Shown in pieces: positions 13,787 through 22,341 of a stretch of 64,000 nt of DNA. Under the pieces are notes generated by a model. The model did no database searches. It was not told the origin of the DNA and was given only the letters and a program-made list of their open reading frames with translations. Both the position numbers and the translations under genes were made by a program. Origin of the DNA: Rhizobiaceae bacterium (lineage in GTDB: Bacteria; Pseudomonadota; Alphaproteobacteria; Rhizobiales; Rhizobiaceae); NCBI GenBank assembly GCA_023953905.1, contig JAMLJA010000003.1:124001-188000 (forward strand), written 5' to 3'. How positions within the stretch are numbered: the first letter of the stretch is position 1; each line of letters starts with the position of its first letter.

Positions 13787-13815
13787 ATTTGGTGGTGCCA
13801 TTTCCAAGTTTCAAG
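13787..13815 (-). promoter_or_regulatory. RpoH (sigma-32) promoter of hsp20
   Basis: On the minus strand CTTGAA (13815-13810), 17 bases and CCAAAT (13792-13787) match the alphaproteobacterial RpoH consensus CTTGAA-N17-CCANAT. The implied transcript start is near 13780, which gives the ROSE leader length. Confidence 0.7.
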
Positions 13816-14163
13816 GCAGAATTTTTATGTTCCCCCGTCCGTTCGCATGAACGTGGAATGAATGCTGCCTTCGGCGTTGGTTCAGCATGTGAACGCTACC
13901 TTGCCTCCAGAAGTGAATAGCGGCGCACAAGCTTCAGCGTCGCGAAAATGCCGGCCGGGTGCAACGTCCCTTCCTCCCGGTACAGCAGAGGCCGAAGAGC
14001 GTCACCATACGGTCTTCGGCCTTCACTTTGTGCGAGACGCCCTTGCATGGCACCAACTTTATATTCAGCAACTATGTCTCTATCTGCTCGAACGGGCCCA
14101 TGTTCTAATGAGGGTCTCAAAAGCCTTGGCCCTGCTTTCACTCAAGCCGATGACTGAATTGCA
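13816..14163. other. intergenic region upstream of the lysophospholipase gene
   Basis: No convincing gene. Two short open frames of opposite strand overlap here, but neither has a ribosome binding site or recognisable motif. It contains a perfect 10-bp inverted repeat at 13989-14022. Confidence 0.4.
13989..14022. repeat. perfect inverted repeat, 10-bp arms, 14-base loop
   Basis: AGGCCGAAGA at 13989-13998 is complementary to TCTTCGGCCT at 14013-14022. No U-tract follows. It could be a transcript end, an RNA structure or an operator; nothing more can be said. Confidence 0.4.
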
Positions 14164-15180
14164 ATGACGGATCAGTTCTATGATTTGCCGGAGAATCCGC
14201 GGCCTTCAGGGGGTGAGATCGGCCATTTTCAGGCAATCGACGGCATCACTATTCGCTATGCCCGCTTTCGCCCCGAACCCGGTCTGGCTCGCAGAGGAAC
14301 CGTCATCGTTCTATCCGGTCGCAACGAACACATAGAGAAATACTTCGAAACCATCGGGGATCTCACCGCACGAGGCTTCCACGTCGCCATGGCGGATTGG
14401 CGGGGTCAAGGCGGTTCGCAGAGGCTCCTGTCCGATCGGGAACGCGGATATGTGCGGAGCTTTCAGGACTACGTGGCGGATCTCCACACGTTTCTCGACA
14501 AGCATGTGGCGACCGAAATGCCCGCCCCATATTACATTCTCGCGCATTCGACCGGGGGGCTCATTGCACTTTTGGCCGCCCCTCGGCTAACCAATCGCAT
14601 CCGTCGAATGGTGCTCTCGGCGCCACTGATAGGACTTCATGGGCTCCCGGTATCGATGCGGACGGTGCGCCGGATCAGCGGCCTTGTTCGCCTGACAGGC
14701 TTCGGCTGGATGTACGCGACCGGTGGCCCGCGCAAACGGCATCCGTTCGCAACCAACATGCTGACCAGCGATCTCAAGCGCTATGAGCGAAACCGCAATA
14801 TTGTCGAAACGCACCCGGTGCTCGGCATGGGCGGACCGACGGCGACTTGGCTCAACCGCGTTTGCCATGCCGTGGACACGGTGACGGATCCGGATTTCAT
14901 GGCCCGCATCCAGATCCCCACACTGTTCGTCCTTGCGGGCGCGGACGAGGTGGTTTCGACATCGACCACGGAACGATTTGCACGCGGCCTGCGCTCAGGC
15001 GCAACCGTCACGATCGATGGCGCCAGGCACGAACTGCTCCAGGAAGCGGATATCTATCGCGATCAGTTCTTCAGTGCCTTTGACGCCTTCATTCCCGGCA
15101 GCGACGCGATTTTTAACCCGCAGGGCGCCGATGCACGCGCCGCGAGTGATGAAGGAGCTGCGAGCGACACGCCCGCCTGA
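14164..15180 (+). CDS. alpha/beta hydrolase, lysophospholipase (PldB) type
   Basis: A 338-residue serine hydrolase, cytosolic by lack of a signal peptide. The oxyanion region is VIVLSGRNEHIEKYFE. The nucleophile elbow is ILAHSTGGLIAL with Ser in A-H-S-T-G. The Asp is in LFVLAGADEVVS and the His in IDGARHELLQE, so the triad is complete. The family hydrolyses lysophospholipids or monoacylglycerols; substrate here is inferred. Its stop abuts the stop of hisN, the two lying in the palindrome GCCTGATCAGGC (15175-15186). Confidence 0.88.
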   Translation: MTDQFYDLPENPRPSGGEIGHFQAIDGITIRYARFRPEPGLARRGTVIVLSGRNEHIEKYFETIGDLTARGFHVAMADWRGQGGSQRLLSDRERGYVRSFQDYVADLHTFLDKHVATEMPAPYYILAHSTGGLIALLAAPRLTNRIRRMVLSAPLIGLHGLPVSMRTVRRISGLVRLTGFGWMYATGGPRKRHPFATNMLTSDLKRYERNRNIVETHPVLGMGGPTATWLNRVCHAVDTVTDPDFMARIQIPTLFVLAGADEVVSTSTTERFARGLRSGATVTIDGARHELLQEADIYRDQFFSAFDAFIPGSDAIFNPQGADARAASDEGAASDTPA

Positions 15181-15954
15181 TCAGGCTCTCAAAGCATCCA
15201 TCGCCGCGGCATGGAGTTCCGGCGTTGCGGCAGCAAGAATGTCGCCACCATTTTCAGCAGGCCTCCCGTCGAAGGTGGTGACCACACCGCCCGCCTGCTC
15301 GATGATGGGGATCAGTCCCACGATATCATAGGGTTTGAGGCCTGGATCGGTCACGATATCGACATGCCCGGCCGCAACCATTGCGAAAGCGTAGCAATCG
15401 GTTCCATAGCGCGCGAGGCGCACCTTCGCCTCCAACCTGTCATAGATCGCGCGTGATGGACCCTGGAAAAGCGCTGGTGTCGTCGTAAACAGGGTGGCAT
15501 CCGCGAGGTTTGTCGTCTTGCGCGTCGCCAGCTGGCGCGGCCCGCCCGGGCCCTCATACCTTGCCACATCACCGTCGGCATAAAACAGTTCCCCGGTGAA
15601 CGGCTGCGACATGAGCCCTGCGACCGCGTCCCCCGCTACCGTCAGCCCGACAAGCGTGCCCCATATGGGCAGGCCTGAAATAAAGGCGCGCGTCCCGTCG
15701 ATCGGATCGATGATCCAGACATGATCGGCCCCTTCGTTTTCGACACCATGCTCCTCACCCAGAATGCCATGATCCGGATATGCGGCCAGGATGGTGCGTT
15801 TGATCGCCAGTTCCGCTTCCCGGTCCGCTTCGGTGACCGGATCGAAGCCGGCCGCCAGCTTGTTGTCCACGCTTGCTGCGCTACGAAAGCGCGGCAGCGT
15901 TTCCCGGGCGGCGGCAGCGGCTATGCTGCGCATGAAATCTGCGCTGATCTTCAT
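15181..15954 (-). CDS. hisN: inositol-monophosphatase-family histidinol-phosphatase
   Basis: Mg-dependent phosphatase of the IMPase fold. In alphaproteobacteria this orthologue performs the histidinol-phosphate step of histidine synthesis, which fits hisD further along the window. The 257 residues include the metal motifs GEEHG, WIIDPIDGTRAFISGLPIWG and the C-terminal motif of the family in LKPYDIVGLIPIIEQAGG. Start ATG at 15954. The gene is convergent with the lysophospholipase, their stop codons being adjacent. Activity on inositol phosphate or other sugar phosphates cannot be ruled out from sequence. Confidence 0.85.
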   Translation of the reverse strand: MKISADFMRSIAAAAARETLPRFRSAASVDNKLAAGFDPVTEADREAELAIKRTILAAYPDHGILGEEHGVENEGADHVWIIDPIDGTRAFISGLPIWGTLVGLTVAGDAVAGLMSQPFTGELFYADGDVARYEGPGGPRQLATRKTTNLADATLFTTTPALFQGPSRAIYDRLEAKVRLARYGTDCYAFAMVAAGHVDIVTDPGLKPYDIVGLIPIIEQAGGVVTTFDGRPAENGGDILAAATPELHAAAMDALRA

Positions 15955-16046
15955 TCTTAATTCCCAAGGTTCACACGCCCGTTTGACGCGTTAGATCGTT
16001 TTGAACACGCCGTATAGCAGTGCAGACTGAAAAATATGAAAGCTGC

Positions 16047-16074
16047 TTGACATTTGTGCGATGCAACATAAAGT
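16047..16074 (+). promoter_or_regulatory. promoter of the MmgR-like sRNA
   Basis: TTGACA at 16047-16052, 16 bases, then TAAAGT at 16069-16074 as a weak -10. The predicted start is about 16081, where the sRNA structure begins. Confidence 0.55.
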
Positions 16075-16080
16075 CAATGT

Positions 16081-16162
16081 CGAACAGGTTTCCTGTTCAT
16101 GCCCTCCTTGGGCGTTTCCTCCCTAGACTTCGACCGCATCGGCAACGTTGCGGTCTTTTTTT
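16081..16162 (+). ncRNA. mmgR: MmgR (alpha-r8 family) small RNA
   Basis: A compact structured RNA in the hisN / formylglutamate amidohydrolase gap. Stem-loop 1 is GAACAGG-TTT-CCTGTTC (16082-16098). Stem-loop 2 is GCCC-TCCTT-GGGC (16101-16113). Next comes the unpaired decamer TTTCCTCCCT (16115-16124), which I recall as the invariant core of the alpha-r8 family. The end is a rho-independent terminator, GACCGCA / TGCGGTC followed by seven T (16132-16162). The length of about 80 nt and the location beside the amidohydrolase gene agree with Sinorhizobium mmgR, which limits storage-polymer granule accumulation. Its targets here are unknown. Confidence 0.85.
16132..16162 (+). terminator. rho-independent terminator of the MmgR-like sRNA
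   Basis: A 7-bp stem with a 10-base loop is followed directly by TTTTTTT on the plus strand. Confidence 0.85.
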
Positions 16163-16190
16163 GCCCTGATTTCAGCTGTGCTCTCCAGCC

Positions 16191-17081
16191 TTACTCGGCA
16201 GCAAGTGGCGGCGCCGACAGGTCTTGTTCGGGAATGGCAAGAAGATCCGCCATGAAAAGTTGCAGATCTTCCGCCAGCGCGGAAAATCCCGCGGTCTTCT
16301 CGAAGTTGCGTTCGTTCAGGTAGAGACCGCGATTGATTTCGATCTGCAGGGCATGCAAGCCCCGCAAAGGTCGCCCGTAATGCTCTGTGATGTAGCCGCC
16401 CGCATAGGGCTTGTTGTAGGCAACCGTATAGCCCATTGCGCTCAGCAAACCGATCGCGCGTTCGGTCAGGGCAGCCGCCGCAGACGTCCCAAAACGATCG
16501 CCCACGATAAAATCGGGCCTGATCCTGTTGTCGCCGATACGAACGCTGGCCGGCATTGAGTGACAATCGATCAATACGGCCAACCCGAAGCGCGCATGTG
16601 TGCGTGTGACCAGCCTCCGCAGGCATTCGTGGAACGGTTTGTAGATTGTCTCAATCCTGTCGAATGCCTCCGAGACGCGGATCCGCGAGGGATAGATGTC
16701 GAGGCCATCACCCACGAGCCGCGGAATGGTGCCCAGCCCGCCTGCGACGCGGGCCGAGCGGATATTGGCGAATGGCGGCAGTTCCTCGAGGAACATGCGC
16801 GGATCGAGTTCCCAGGGTTCCCGGTTGACGTCGAGATATGAACGGGGAAAATTTGCAACCAGCAGCGGCGCACCCAGAGCTGCCGAGCCCGCAAACAGTT
16901 CGTCGACGTAACAATCCTCAGACCGCCGAATCACAGTGTCGTCCAGCCGGATCATCCTCAGAAAGCGTTCCGGATAGTAGCGTCCGCTGTGAGGAGAGCA
17001 AAAAACGAAAGGCACACGCTGTTCGATAGCGGACCGGATTTCGAATGGCGTCGTGGCCGAAAAATCATCAGCCGCTGTCAT
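16191..17081 (-). CDS. N-formylglutamate amidohydrolase family protein
   Basis: A 296-residue member of the FGase family, which hydrolyses N-formyl-L-glutamate at the end of one histidine degradation route. Motifs FVFCSPHSGRYYPERFL near residue 27, the ANFPRSYLDVNREPWELD block and VLIDCHSMPAS (metal-binding His) are all present. No hut genes flank it. In rhizobia this orthologue is normally found in this position beside cpdR, so the exact substrate is uncertain. It converges with the MmgR-like RNA. Confidence 0.87.
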   Translation of the reverse strand: MTAADDFSATTPFEIRSAIEQRVPFVFCSPHSGRYYPERFLRMIRLDDTVIRRSEDCYVDELFAGSAALGAPLLVANFPRSYLDVNREPWELDPRMFLEELPPFANIRSARVAGGLGTIPRLVGDGLDIYPSRIRVSEAFDRIETIYKPFHECLRRLVTRTHARFGLAVLIDCHSMPASVRIGDNRIRPDFIVGDRFGTSAAAALTERAIGLLSAMGYTVAYNKPYAGGYITEHYGRPLRGLHALQIEINRGLYLNERNFEKTAGFSALAEDLQLFMADLLAIPEQDLSAPPLAAE

Positions 17082-17282
17082 GTCGCTCGCCCCACGCCGC
17101 GAATTCCATCTTCCATGGCATCAAACTGACATCACCGCCTGCCACTGTCCAGTCGCCGATCCGCCGATTTGGGCCACTGACCGGCCGCGCGTTCACTTGA
17201 TGTTTACCCTCCGCTCCTCATATACACCACATGGTTAACGCAGCGCATTCAGGCTGTGCAACAACTCACTCGGACGGGATAC

Positions 17283-17645
17283 ATGGCACGCATTCTGCTT
17301 GCGGAAGACGATGAAGACATGCGCCGCTTTCTGGTGAAGGCGTTGCAGCGGGCCGGGTACGACGTCACCGATTTCGATAATGGCGCCAGCGCCTATGAGC
17401 GGCTGCGCGAGGAGCCCTTCTCGCTACTCCTCACCGATATCGTGATGCCCGAGATGGACGGTATTGAACTGGCGCGTCGCGCCACCGAAATCGATCCCGA
17501 CCTCAAGGTCATGTTCATCACCGGCTTTGCCGCCGTGGCTCTGAACCCCGACTCCAAGGCACCCAAGGACGCGAAGGTGCTCTCAAAGCCCTTTCATCTG
17601 CGTGATCTCGTCAACGAGGTCGAGAAGATGTTGCAGGCCGCATAA
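17283..17645 (+). CDS. cpdR: single-domain response regulator CpdR
   Basis: A stand-alone receiver domain of 120 residues. I choose ATG 17283 (MARILLAEDDEDMRRFLVKA), preceded by GGACGGGA, over an in-frame upstream ATG at 17256. The phospho-acceptor Asp lies in LLLTDIVMPEMDG, acidic residues in AEDDEDM, Thr/Ser in MFITGF and Lys in VLSKPFHL. CpdR controls ClpXP-dependent proteolysis of cell-cycle regulators in alphaproteobacteria and is phosphorylated through the CckA-ChpT relay. Near identity of this motif set to the family makes the call firm. It is a single gene just upstream of tRNA-Val. Confidence 0.93.
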   Translation: MARILLAEDDEDMRRFLVKALQRAGYDVTDFDNGASAYERLREEPFSLLLTDIVMPEMDGIELARRATEIDPDLKVMFITGFAAVALNPDSKAPKDAKVLSKPFHLRDLVNEVEKMLQAA

Positions 17646-17710
17646 GGCGTGGCGGTTGACGAAAGCCGACGCGCGACACGATCGCTTTGCGCACAAGCGA
17701 AATTATCGGA

Positions 17711-17739
17711 TTGACGCGCTTCGACACTTGTGATGTATG
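17711..17739 (+). promoter_or_regulatory. promoter of tRNA-Val
   Basis: TTGACG, 17 bases, TGTATG. The tRNA begins 13 bases later. Confidence 0.5.
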
Positions 17740-17752
17740 CGCCACGTCGGAT

Positions 17753-17827
<75 letters not shown>

Positions 17828-18013
17828 TTCGAACTCACTGTTTTAGTTGATCCATTCGCTCTGCTGATTGCCGCTGCAGGCAGGATGAGTGTCGAAGCAC
17901 CATGCTTGCTTTTTCAACGGCGCGCAGGCATCAGCATCATCGGGACGGGCAGCCGACCGGCGGGGTTCGGACACAGAACCGGATTAGCCGACGCCGCTAA
18001 GGACATTAGTTCC

Positions 18014-18589
18014 TCACGTCAGATCGTGAAGCGCTTTACCATTTGGCGGGCCGATCTCGAAATTCGAGAATGTCACTTCCAATCCACTCCGCTCTGGCGT
18101 GCAGAGCATTGGCCCTACATGATAGACGGGCGCCTTTGGAAAAGGACATAGGCGCAGCAGCGGCCAGCGGACGCCATCGGTGGATGATTGCAGACGAAGG
18201 ACGCCGGCTTGCACAGTGATGCGCAAATAGAAATCTGAAGGGTCGGATGCATAAGGTGCTGTCGACCAGTCGGACCGGTCGACGGTGAGCACACTTCCAA
18301 TGCATGCAGCGCCGTCTGACAGCTCGATACCCGCCTTTATCCAATTCTTCTCGTCGATACGAACCATGATTCCAGCTTGGTCGTAGAGCTCTTCGTAACG
18401 CCCCTCAACACGCAGCGATGCCGTGAAATCGCCCTCCCAGGTTCGTCCGAAGAAGTGACCGCTATCGCGCGTGAACCCGTAGTAGGTGTCGCGCCAGAAG
18501 TCCGTCTTTTCGTCGGAGCGAACTGTCAGCGTTTGCTCGTCGAGCGACCACTGGCGGGGCTCATTGTACCAACTGCAAGAATCAAACAC
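18014..18589 (-). CDS. DUF1349 family concanavalin-like protein
   Basis: 191 residues, GTG start with AAGGAG seven bases upstream. The protein is a single jelly-roll (DUF1349/YesU-like) domain, with WEGDFTASLRVEGRYEELYDQAGIMV and DFYLRITVQAG blocks and C-terminal GLEVTFSNFEIGPP. There is no signal peptide. The family is often linked to carbohydrate loci and is thought to bind glycans, but no activity is established. It sits downstream of the RpiR gene in the same orientation, next to a sugar-type ABC operon, suggesting a shared carbohydrate substrate. Confidence 0.8.
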   Translation of the reverse strand: MFDSCSWYNEPRQWSLDEQTLTVRSDEKTDFWRDTYYGFTRDSGHFFGRTWEGDFTASLRVEGRYEELYDQAGIMVRIDEKNWIKAGIELSDGAACIGSVLTVDRSDWSTAPYASDPSDFYLRITVQAGVLRLQSSTDGVRWPLLRLCPFPKAPVYHVGPMLCTPERSGLEVTFSNFEIGPPNGKALHDLT

Positions 18590-18860
18590 GGCCGCTCCTT
18601 CTTCGCTCTATGGCCTGCAAGATCGACTGAAGAGCAGTAAATGCCAATGCGCATTCGCAACCCTTCACCACTTGCCTGACGCGAACTCGCGGCTGCGAAG
18701 GTATCGCTCACAAATTGGGGCGGGACGAGGACTGTCCGGCATGGGCGGCGCATTGGGAAATATGCCTCCACGCGTCGAATGCCACGCATGCGCCATCACG
18801 ACCAACCAGAACGTTGGTTTACAAAGGCCCGCCTCGCCAGCCTCCCTCCGTTCACCATGA

Positions 18861-19739
18861 CTATTTGTGGTGCGGCTTCAGATGCAGGCTCTCGCTCGCT
18901 GCCTCCACCTGAGCGCTGTTTTTCAGGTAGCGTTCGGGTGAGCGAATGGCCGCACTGACACAGAGAGCGTCTATGACGGACAGTTGCGCCGTCCGTATTT
19001 CGTTGGTTGCCGTCTGAAACGACAGGTCAGGCACTGACAGCACGATGTTGAGACCCGCTATCGACGTGATCGGCGACTTCGCATTCGAGGTCACCGAGAT
19101 GACAGTCGCACCTCTGGATGCCGCCTTGCTCAGCGCCGCAACCACAGTGGCCGTTGAACCGCTTTGGGACAGGCCAACGACAACGTCATCTGCCGAACAC
19201 GTCGCCGCATAATGCGCCTGCAGAACCACATCGGTATAGGAAACGGCGTGAATTCCGGTGACGAGAAATTTCTGCACGGCATCCAGGGCAACGGTCCCGG
19301 ACGTTCCGACTCCGATGAAGACGACCTTCGGCGCGGCAGAAATGGCGTCCACCGCCTTCTCAAAAACGCCTCGATCGATCGTATGCAGAGAGTCCTGGAG
19401 AGACCTGATATTGGCGTTGAACACCTTTTCCAGGATGACGCCCGGCGTATCATCCTGCGATAGATCTCGCTGGATCCGGCGCGCCTGCGTGGCGGGTTGA
19501 GCGAGCTGAATCTTCAGATCATTGAAGCTCTCATATCCCGCGCTTCGGCAGAACCGCACCACCGTCGCATCGCTCACACTGCTGCGCATCGCGACCTTGT
19601 TGAGCGTGCCGTAAACGACCGCTTCGGGATTGCTCAGAACCTCATCCAGCACTCTTCGCTCGGCCGGATTTAGCGAACTTCTGATGCTGCGCAGCCTCAG
19701 AACGGCTGAGTTCACGCTCTCTGCGGTCGGCTCAGTCAC
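18861..19739 (-). CDS. MurR/RpiR family transcriptional regulator
   Basis: 292 residues. An N-terminal HTH_6 domain (about residues 15-90, AMRSSVSDATVVRFCRSAGY as recognition region) precedes a SIS sugar-phosphate-binding domain (about 125-260, FIGVGTSGTVALDA and VVGLSQSGSTATVV). The family binds phosphosugars and controls neighbouring uptake genes. It is divergent from the ABC operon, with a palindromic site in the shared 256-bp region. Likely local regulator of the ABC locus; the effector is unknown. Confidence 0.9.
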   Translation of the reverse strand: MTEPTAESVNSAVLRLRSIRSSLNPAERRVLDEVLSNPEAVVYGTLNKVAMRSSVSDATVVRFCRSAGYESFNDLKIQLAQPATQARRIQRDLSQDDTPGVILEKVFNANIRSLQDSLHTIDRGVFEKAVDAISAAPKVVFIGVGTSGTVALDAVQKFLVTGIHAVSYTDVVLQAHYAATCSADDVVVGLSQSGSTATVVAALSKAASRGATVISVTSNAKSPITSIAGLNIVLSVPDLSFQTATNEIRTAQLSVIDALCVSAAIRSPERYLKNSAQVEAASESLHLKPHHK

Positions 19740-19887
19740 GCAAAAACCTCATAGTACTTGTTGAGCCATGCTTCGGCATCGGTTTTGTCCCATCTGCCTG
19801 CATGGCACCGCTGCTTATACAGCCCGTTTTCGGCACTCGCCACATGTGGAAACAGCCGTCTTCTCCGCGAAACCAAGATTGAAATGA

Positions 19888-19918
19888 TTGACACCACCAG
19901 AATGTAGCATTACTCCAT
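19888..19918 (+). promoter_or_regulatory. promoter with overlapping RpiR operator candidate
   Basis: TTGACA at 19888-19893 is followed by the imperfect palindrome ATGTAGCATTACTCCAT at 19902-19918 (12 of 17 positions symmetric), overlapping the -10 region of the ABC operon. Its position between the regulator and its likely target supports an operator role. Confidence 0.5.
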
Positions 19919-19995
19919 ACAAATAGAAATTTGTGAAGCAATATTTCTTGAAGTGTCGGGCTGGTTCCCGGCCGAAGACAGGGAGGTCTTACAAA

Positions 19996-21357
19996 ATGCC
20001 GATAAATCGCCGCTCGCTCATCCTTGCCGGAACCTTGCTCACGAGTGCCGCATGGCTGGGCGTCCTGCCAACTCGCGCCGACGAAGCCAGCCTGCTGAAA
20101 TGGGCCGATGGCATCAAGGCGCAGTATGACGGCGCGACGATCAGGGTGCTTGGGATTTCCCATCCCGCGTCCGATGCCATGAAGGCGATGACGCCAGAGT
20201 TCGAAAGCGCCACCGGCATAAAGGTCGAATGGGAGATCGTCGGCAGCGGCGAAATCATGTCGAAGCAGTTCCTCGCCCAGACGGCGGGAGAATCGTCCTA
20301 CGACGTTTACATGGTGAAAGGCACGGCCCTCGCCGAATATGACGCAAAAAGCGTTCTGGCCGATCTGGGCGAACGCCTGGAGGCCACGCAGTCAGCCCTG
20401 CCGGATTACGATTTCGACGACATCCACCTTGCCTATCGCGGTGGCCTCGGTGTTCTCAACGACAAGACGATCGGCATTCCGGTGGCCGGGGAAACCTTCT
20501 TCATCTCCTATCGGAAGGACCTCTTCGACAAGTACGACCGCAAGCCGCCGCAGACCATGGACGAGTTGCTGGAAACAGCGAAGTTCTTCCATGAAAAGGA
20601 GCCTGGGCTTTACGGCATCTCTATGCGCGCCGAGACGGGCCGCACGCTGGCGCTCACCTGGGATCTGTTCAATCCCGCTTTCGGTGGCAGCATTCTCGAC
20701 CAGAAAACCTGGGATGTGAAGATCGACACGCCTGCCACGAAGCGTTCCCTGGACTACCTGCTTGAACTGCTGAGCTACGGACCGCCGGACATTGAAACAT
20801 ACAGCTGGGACGCCGCGGTATCGGCCTACGCCTCAGGCAAGACAGCCATGTGGTTCGATGCGACGTCCCTGCAATCCTGGCTGGTCGATCCGGAAAAGTC
20901 GAAGGTCGTAGGGAAGATCGGCTACGTGGCACCGCCATCGGGGCCTGAGGGACGTTTCGGTCCTGTGGGTGGTTGGAGCCTCGGTCTGCCCAGTACTAGC
21001 AAGCAGCAAGACGCCGGTTGGGCATTCATCGTGTGGATGACGAGCAAGACCAAGGCGATGGAGAGCTTCGAGAAGGGCGGCGTGCCGTCGCGCCTGTCGG
21101 TGCTTCAGGATCCCAAATTCACGGAAGCCGACCCCGAATTTGCCAAGGCGCTCAAGGAAAGCCTCGACGCCGCCGGCAATCTGATCGAGACCGGACGCCG
21201 CTGGATCCCAGCGACCCCCGAAGCGACCAAGATCGACAAGGTCGCGGGATATTGGGCCGGTCAGGCACTTCTGGAGCAGATGACGGCCGAGGAAGCATTG
21301 AAGGCGGCTGTTCCGGAGCTTCAGGAAATCTCCGACAAGATCAAAGCGGGCAAATAG
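19996..21357 (+). CDS. ABC transporter extracellular solute-binding protein, sugar type
   Basis: 453 residues. The start is ATG 19996, with GGGAGG at 19981-19986; a longer frame upstream has no such site. The signal peptide covers about residues 1-28 (SLILAGTLLTSAAWLGVLPTRA). The body is of the COG1653 type (AVSAYASGKTAMWFDATSLQ, GGWSLGLPS, AGWAFIVWMTSKTKAMESF). It is the first gene of a four-gene unit with two permeases and a phosphatase. The substrate is probably a sugar, polyol or their phosphate, inferred from the RpiR regulator and the phosphatase. Confidence 0.9.
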   Translation: MPINRRSLILAGTLLTSAAWLGVLPTRADEASLLKWADGIKAQYDGATIRVLGISHPASDAMKAMTPEFESATGIKVEWEIVGSGEIMSKQFLAQTAGESSYDVYMVKGTALAEYDAKSVLADLGERLEATQSALPDYDFDDIHLAYRGGLGVLNDKTIGIPVAGETFFISYRKDLFDKYDRKPPQTMDELLETAKFFHEKEPGLYGISMRAETGRTLALTWDLFNPAFGGSILDQKTWDVKIDTPATKRSLDYLLELLSYGPPDIETYSWDAAVSAYASGKTAMWFDATSLQSWLVDPEKSKVVGKIGYVAPPSGPEGRFGPVGGWSLGLPSTSKQQDAGWAFIVWMTSKTKAMESFEKGGVPSRLSVLQDPKFTEADPEFAKALKESLDAAGNLIETGRRWIPATPEATKIDKVAGYWAGQALLEQMTAEEALKAAVPELQEISDKIKAGK

Positions 21358-21374
21358 GCGCGACCATCCTCCCG

Positions 21375-21408
21375 GGCGCCGGCCGGCCAGGATTGAGCGG
21401 CCGGCGCC
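21375..21408 (+). terminator. attenuator hairpin between binding protein and permease genes
   Basis: GGCGCCGGCCG and CGGCCGGCGCC form a perfect 11-bp stem with a 12-base loop, followed by ATATTTTT. Partial termination here would make more binding protein than permease, a common arrangement in ABC operons. Confidence 0.75.
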
Positions 21409-21462
21409 ATATTTTTGCGTTTCCCAACGGCCGCAACGAGCAGCCAAAGCAACGGATTTTCG

Positions 21463-22341
21463 ATGTCGCAAAGAAAAACCGCAACCTTCTGGCTATGGAT
21501 TGCGCCGTCGGCATTTCCGTTGGGACTGCTGGGAACGCTGCCTGTCCTGCTGCTTGCCTATATCAGCCTGACCTCTTTTGAGCTTGGCTATGCCTGGAGC
21601 GATCATCGGTTCGTCGGTCTGGCCAACTATACGAGGCTGTTTTCCGGCCGCGAGGTGGAATTCTGGCCTGCGCTCTGGCTTAGTCTTTTCGTCACGATCG
21701 TAAGCGTCGCCCTCAAAACCGCACTCGGCCTCGGCGTCGCCGTGATCCTGAACAAGAAACTTCGCTTCGAATATCTGGCAACGTCGCTGATCATTCTGCC
21801 AATGGCGGTGAACCCGGCGATCGCCGGCCTGATGTGGAAGCTGATGCTCAGCTACGATTTCGGCATCGTGAATGCATGGCTGGGTGCGGTCGGAATTCCG
21901 AAAGTCGTCTGGCTGGGACAGGCCTGGGCTTTGTTCTCCGTGATCGTCGTGCTGGTATGGATGCACTTTCCACTTTCGGCCCTGATGATCCTGGCCGGTT
22001 TGCGCAACATAGAGAGTGAACCGCAGCAGGCAGCGCTGATGGACGGGTGCACGCCACGTCAGGCCTTCTGGCTGATCGTTGCGCCACAATTGCTGCCCGT
22101 GCTTCTGAGTAGCAGCGTTTTTCAGGCCATCCTCGCCTTCCAGGCGTTCGGCCCGATTTTCACGCTGACCGGAGGCGGACCGGGTGACGCGACGACGATC
22201 CTGCCACTCTACGTCTACAAAACGGCATTCAACGTCGGCTCCATGGGTCTGGCCGCAGCGGCAGCCATGGTCCTGATCGCTGTCACCTCGCTGCTCTCGG
22301 CGGCGATGCTGATGATCGGGGGCCGGAGGCAGCGCTCATGA
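21463..22341 (+). CDS. sugar-type ABC transporter permease 1
   Basis: 292 residues, start ATG 21463 (MSQRKTATFWLWIAP). About six hydrophobic segments; the first includes FPLGLLGTLPVLLLAYISL. The EAA-like cytoplasmic loop is PQQAALMDGCTPRQAFWLIVAPQLLP. It resembles the UgpA/MalF class. The next permease starts within its last codons (4-bp overlap, ATGA), implying translational coupling. No ATPase gene is present in this operon. Confidence 0.9.
   Translation: MSQRKTATFWLWIAPSAFPLGLLGTLPVLLLAYISLTSFELGYAWSDHRFVGLANYTRLFSGREVEFWPALWLSLFVTIVSVALKTALGLGVAVILNKKLRFEYLATSLIILPMAVNPAIAGLMWKLMLSYDFGIVNAWLGAVGIPKVVWLGQAWALFSVIVVLVWMHFPLSALMILAGLRNIESEPQQAALMDGCTPRQAFWLIVAPQLLPVLLSSSVFQAILAFQAFGPIFTLTGGGPGDATTILPLYVYKTAFNVGSMGLAAAAAMVLIAVTSLLSAAMLMIGGRRQRS

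Noticed and set aside
13862..14167. 101-codon and 81-codon overlapping frames before the lysophospholipase gene
   Set aside because: Opposite strands over the same DNA, no ribosome binding sites, no motifs, and they include a perfect inverted repeat.
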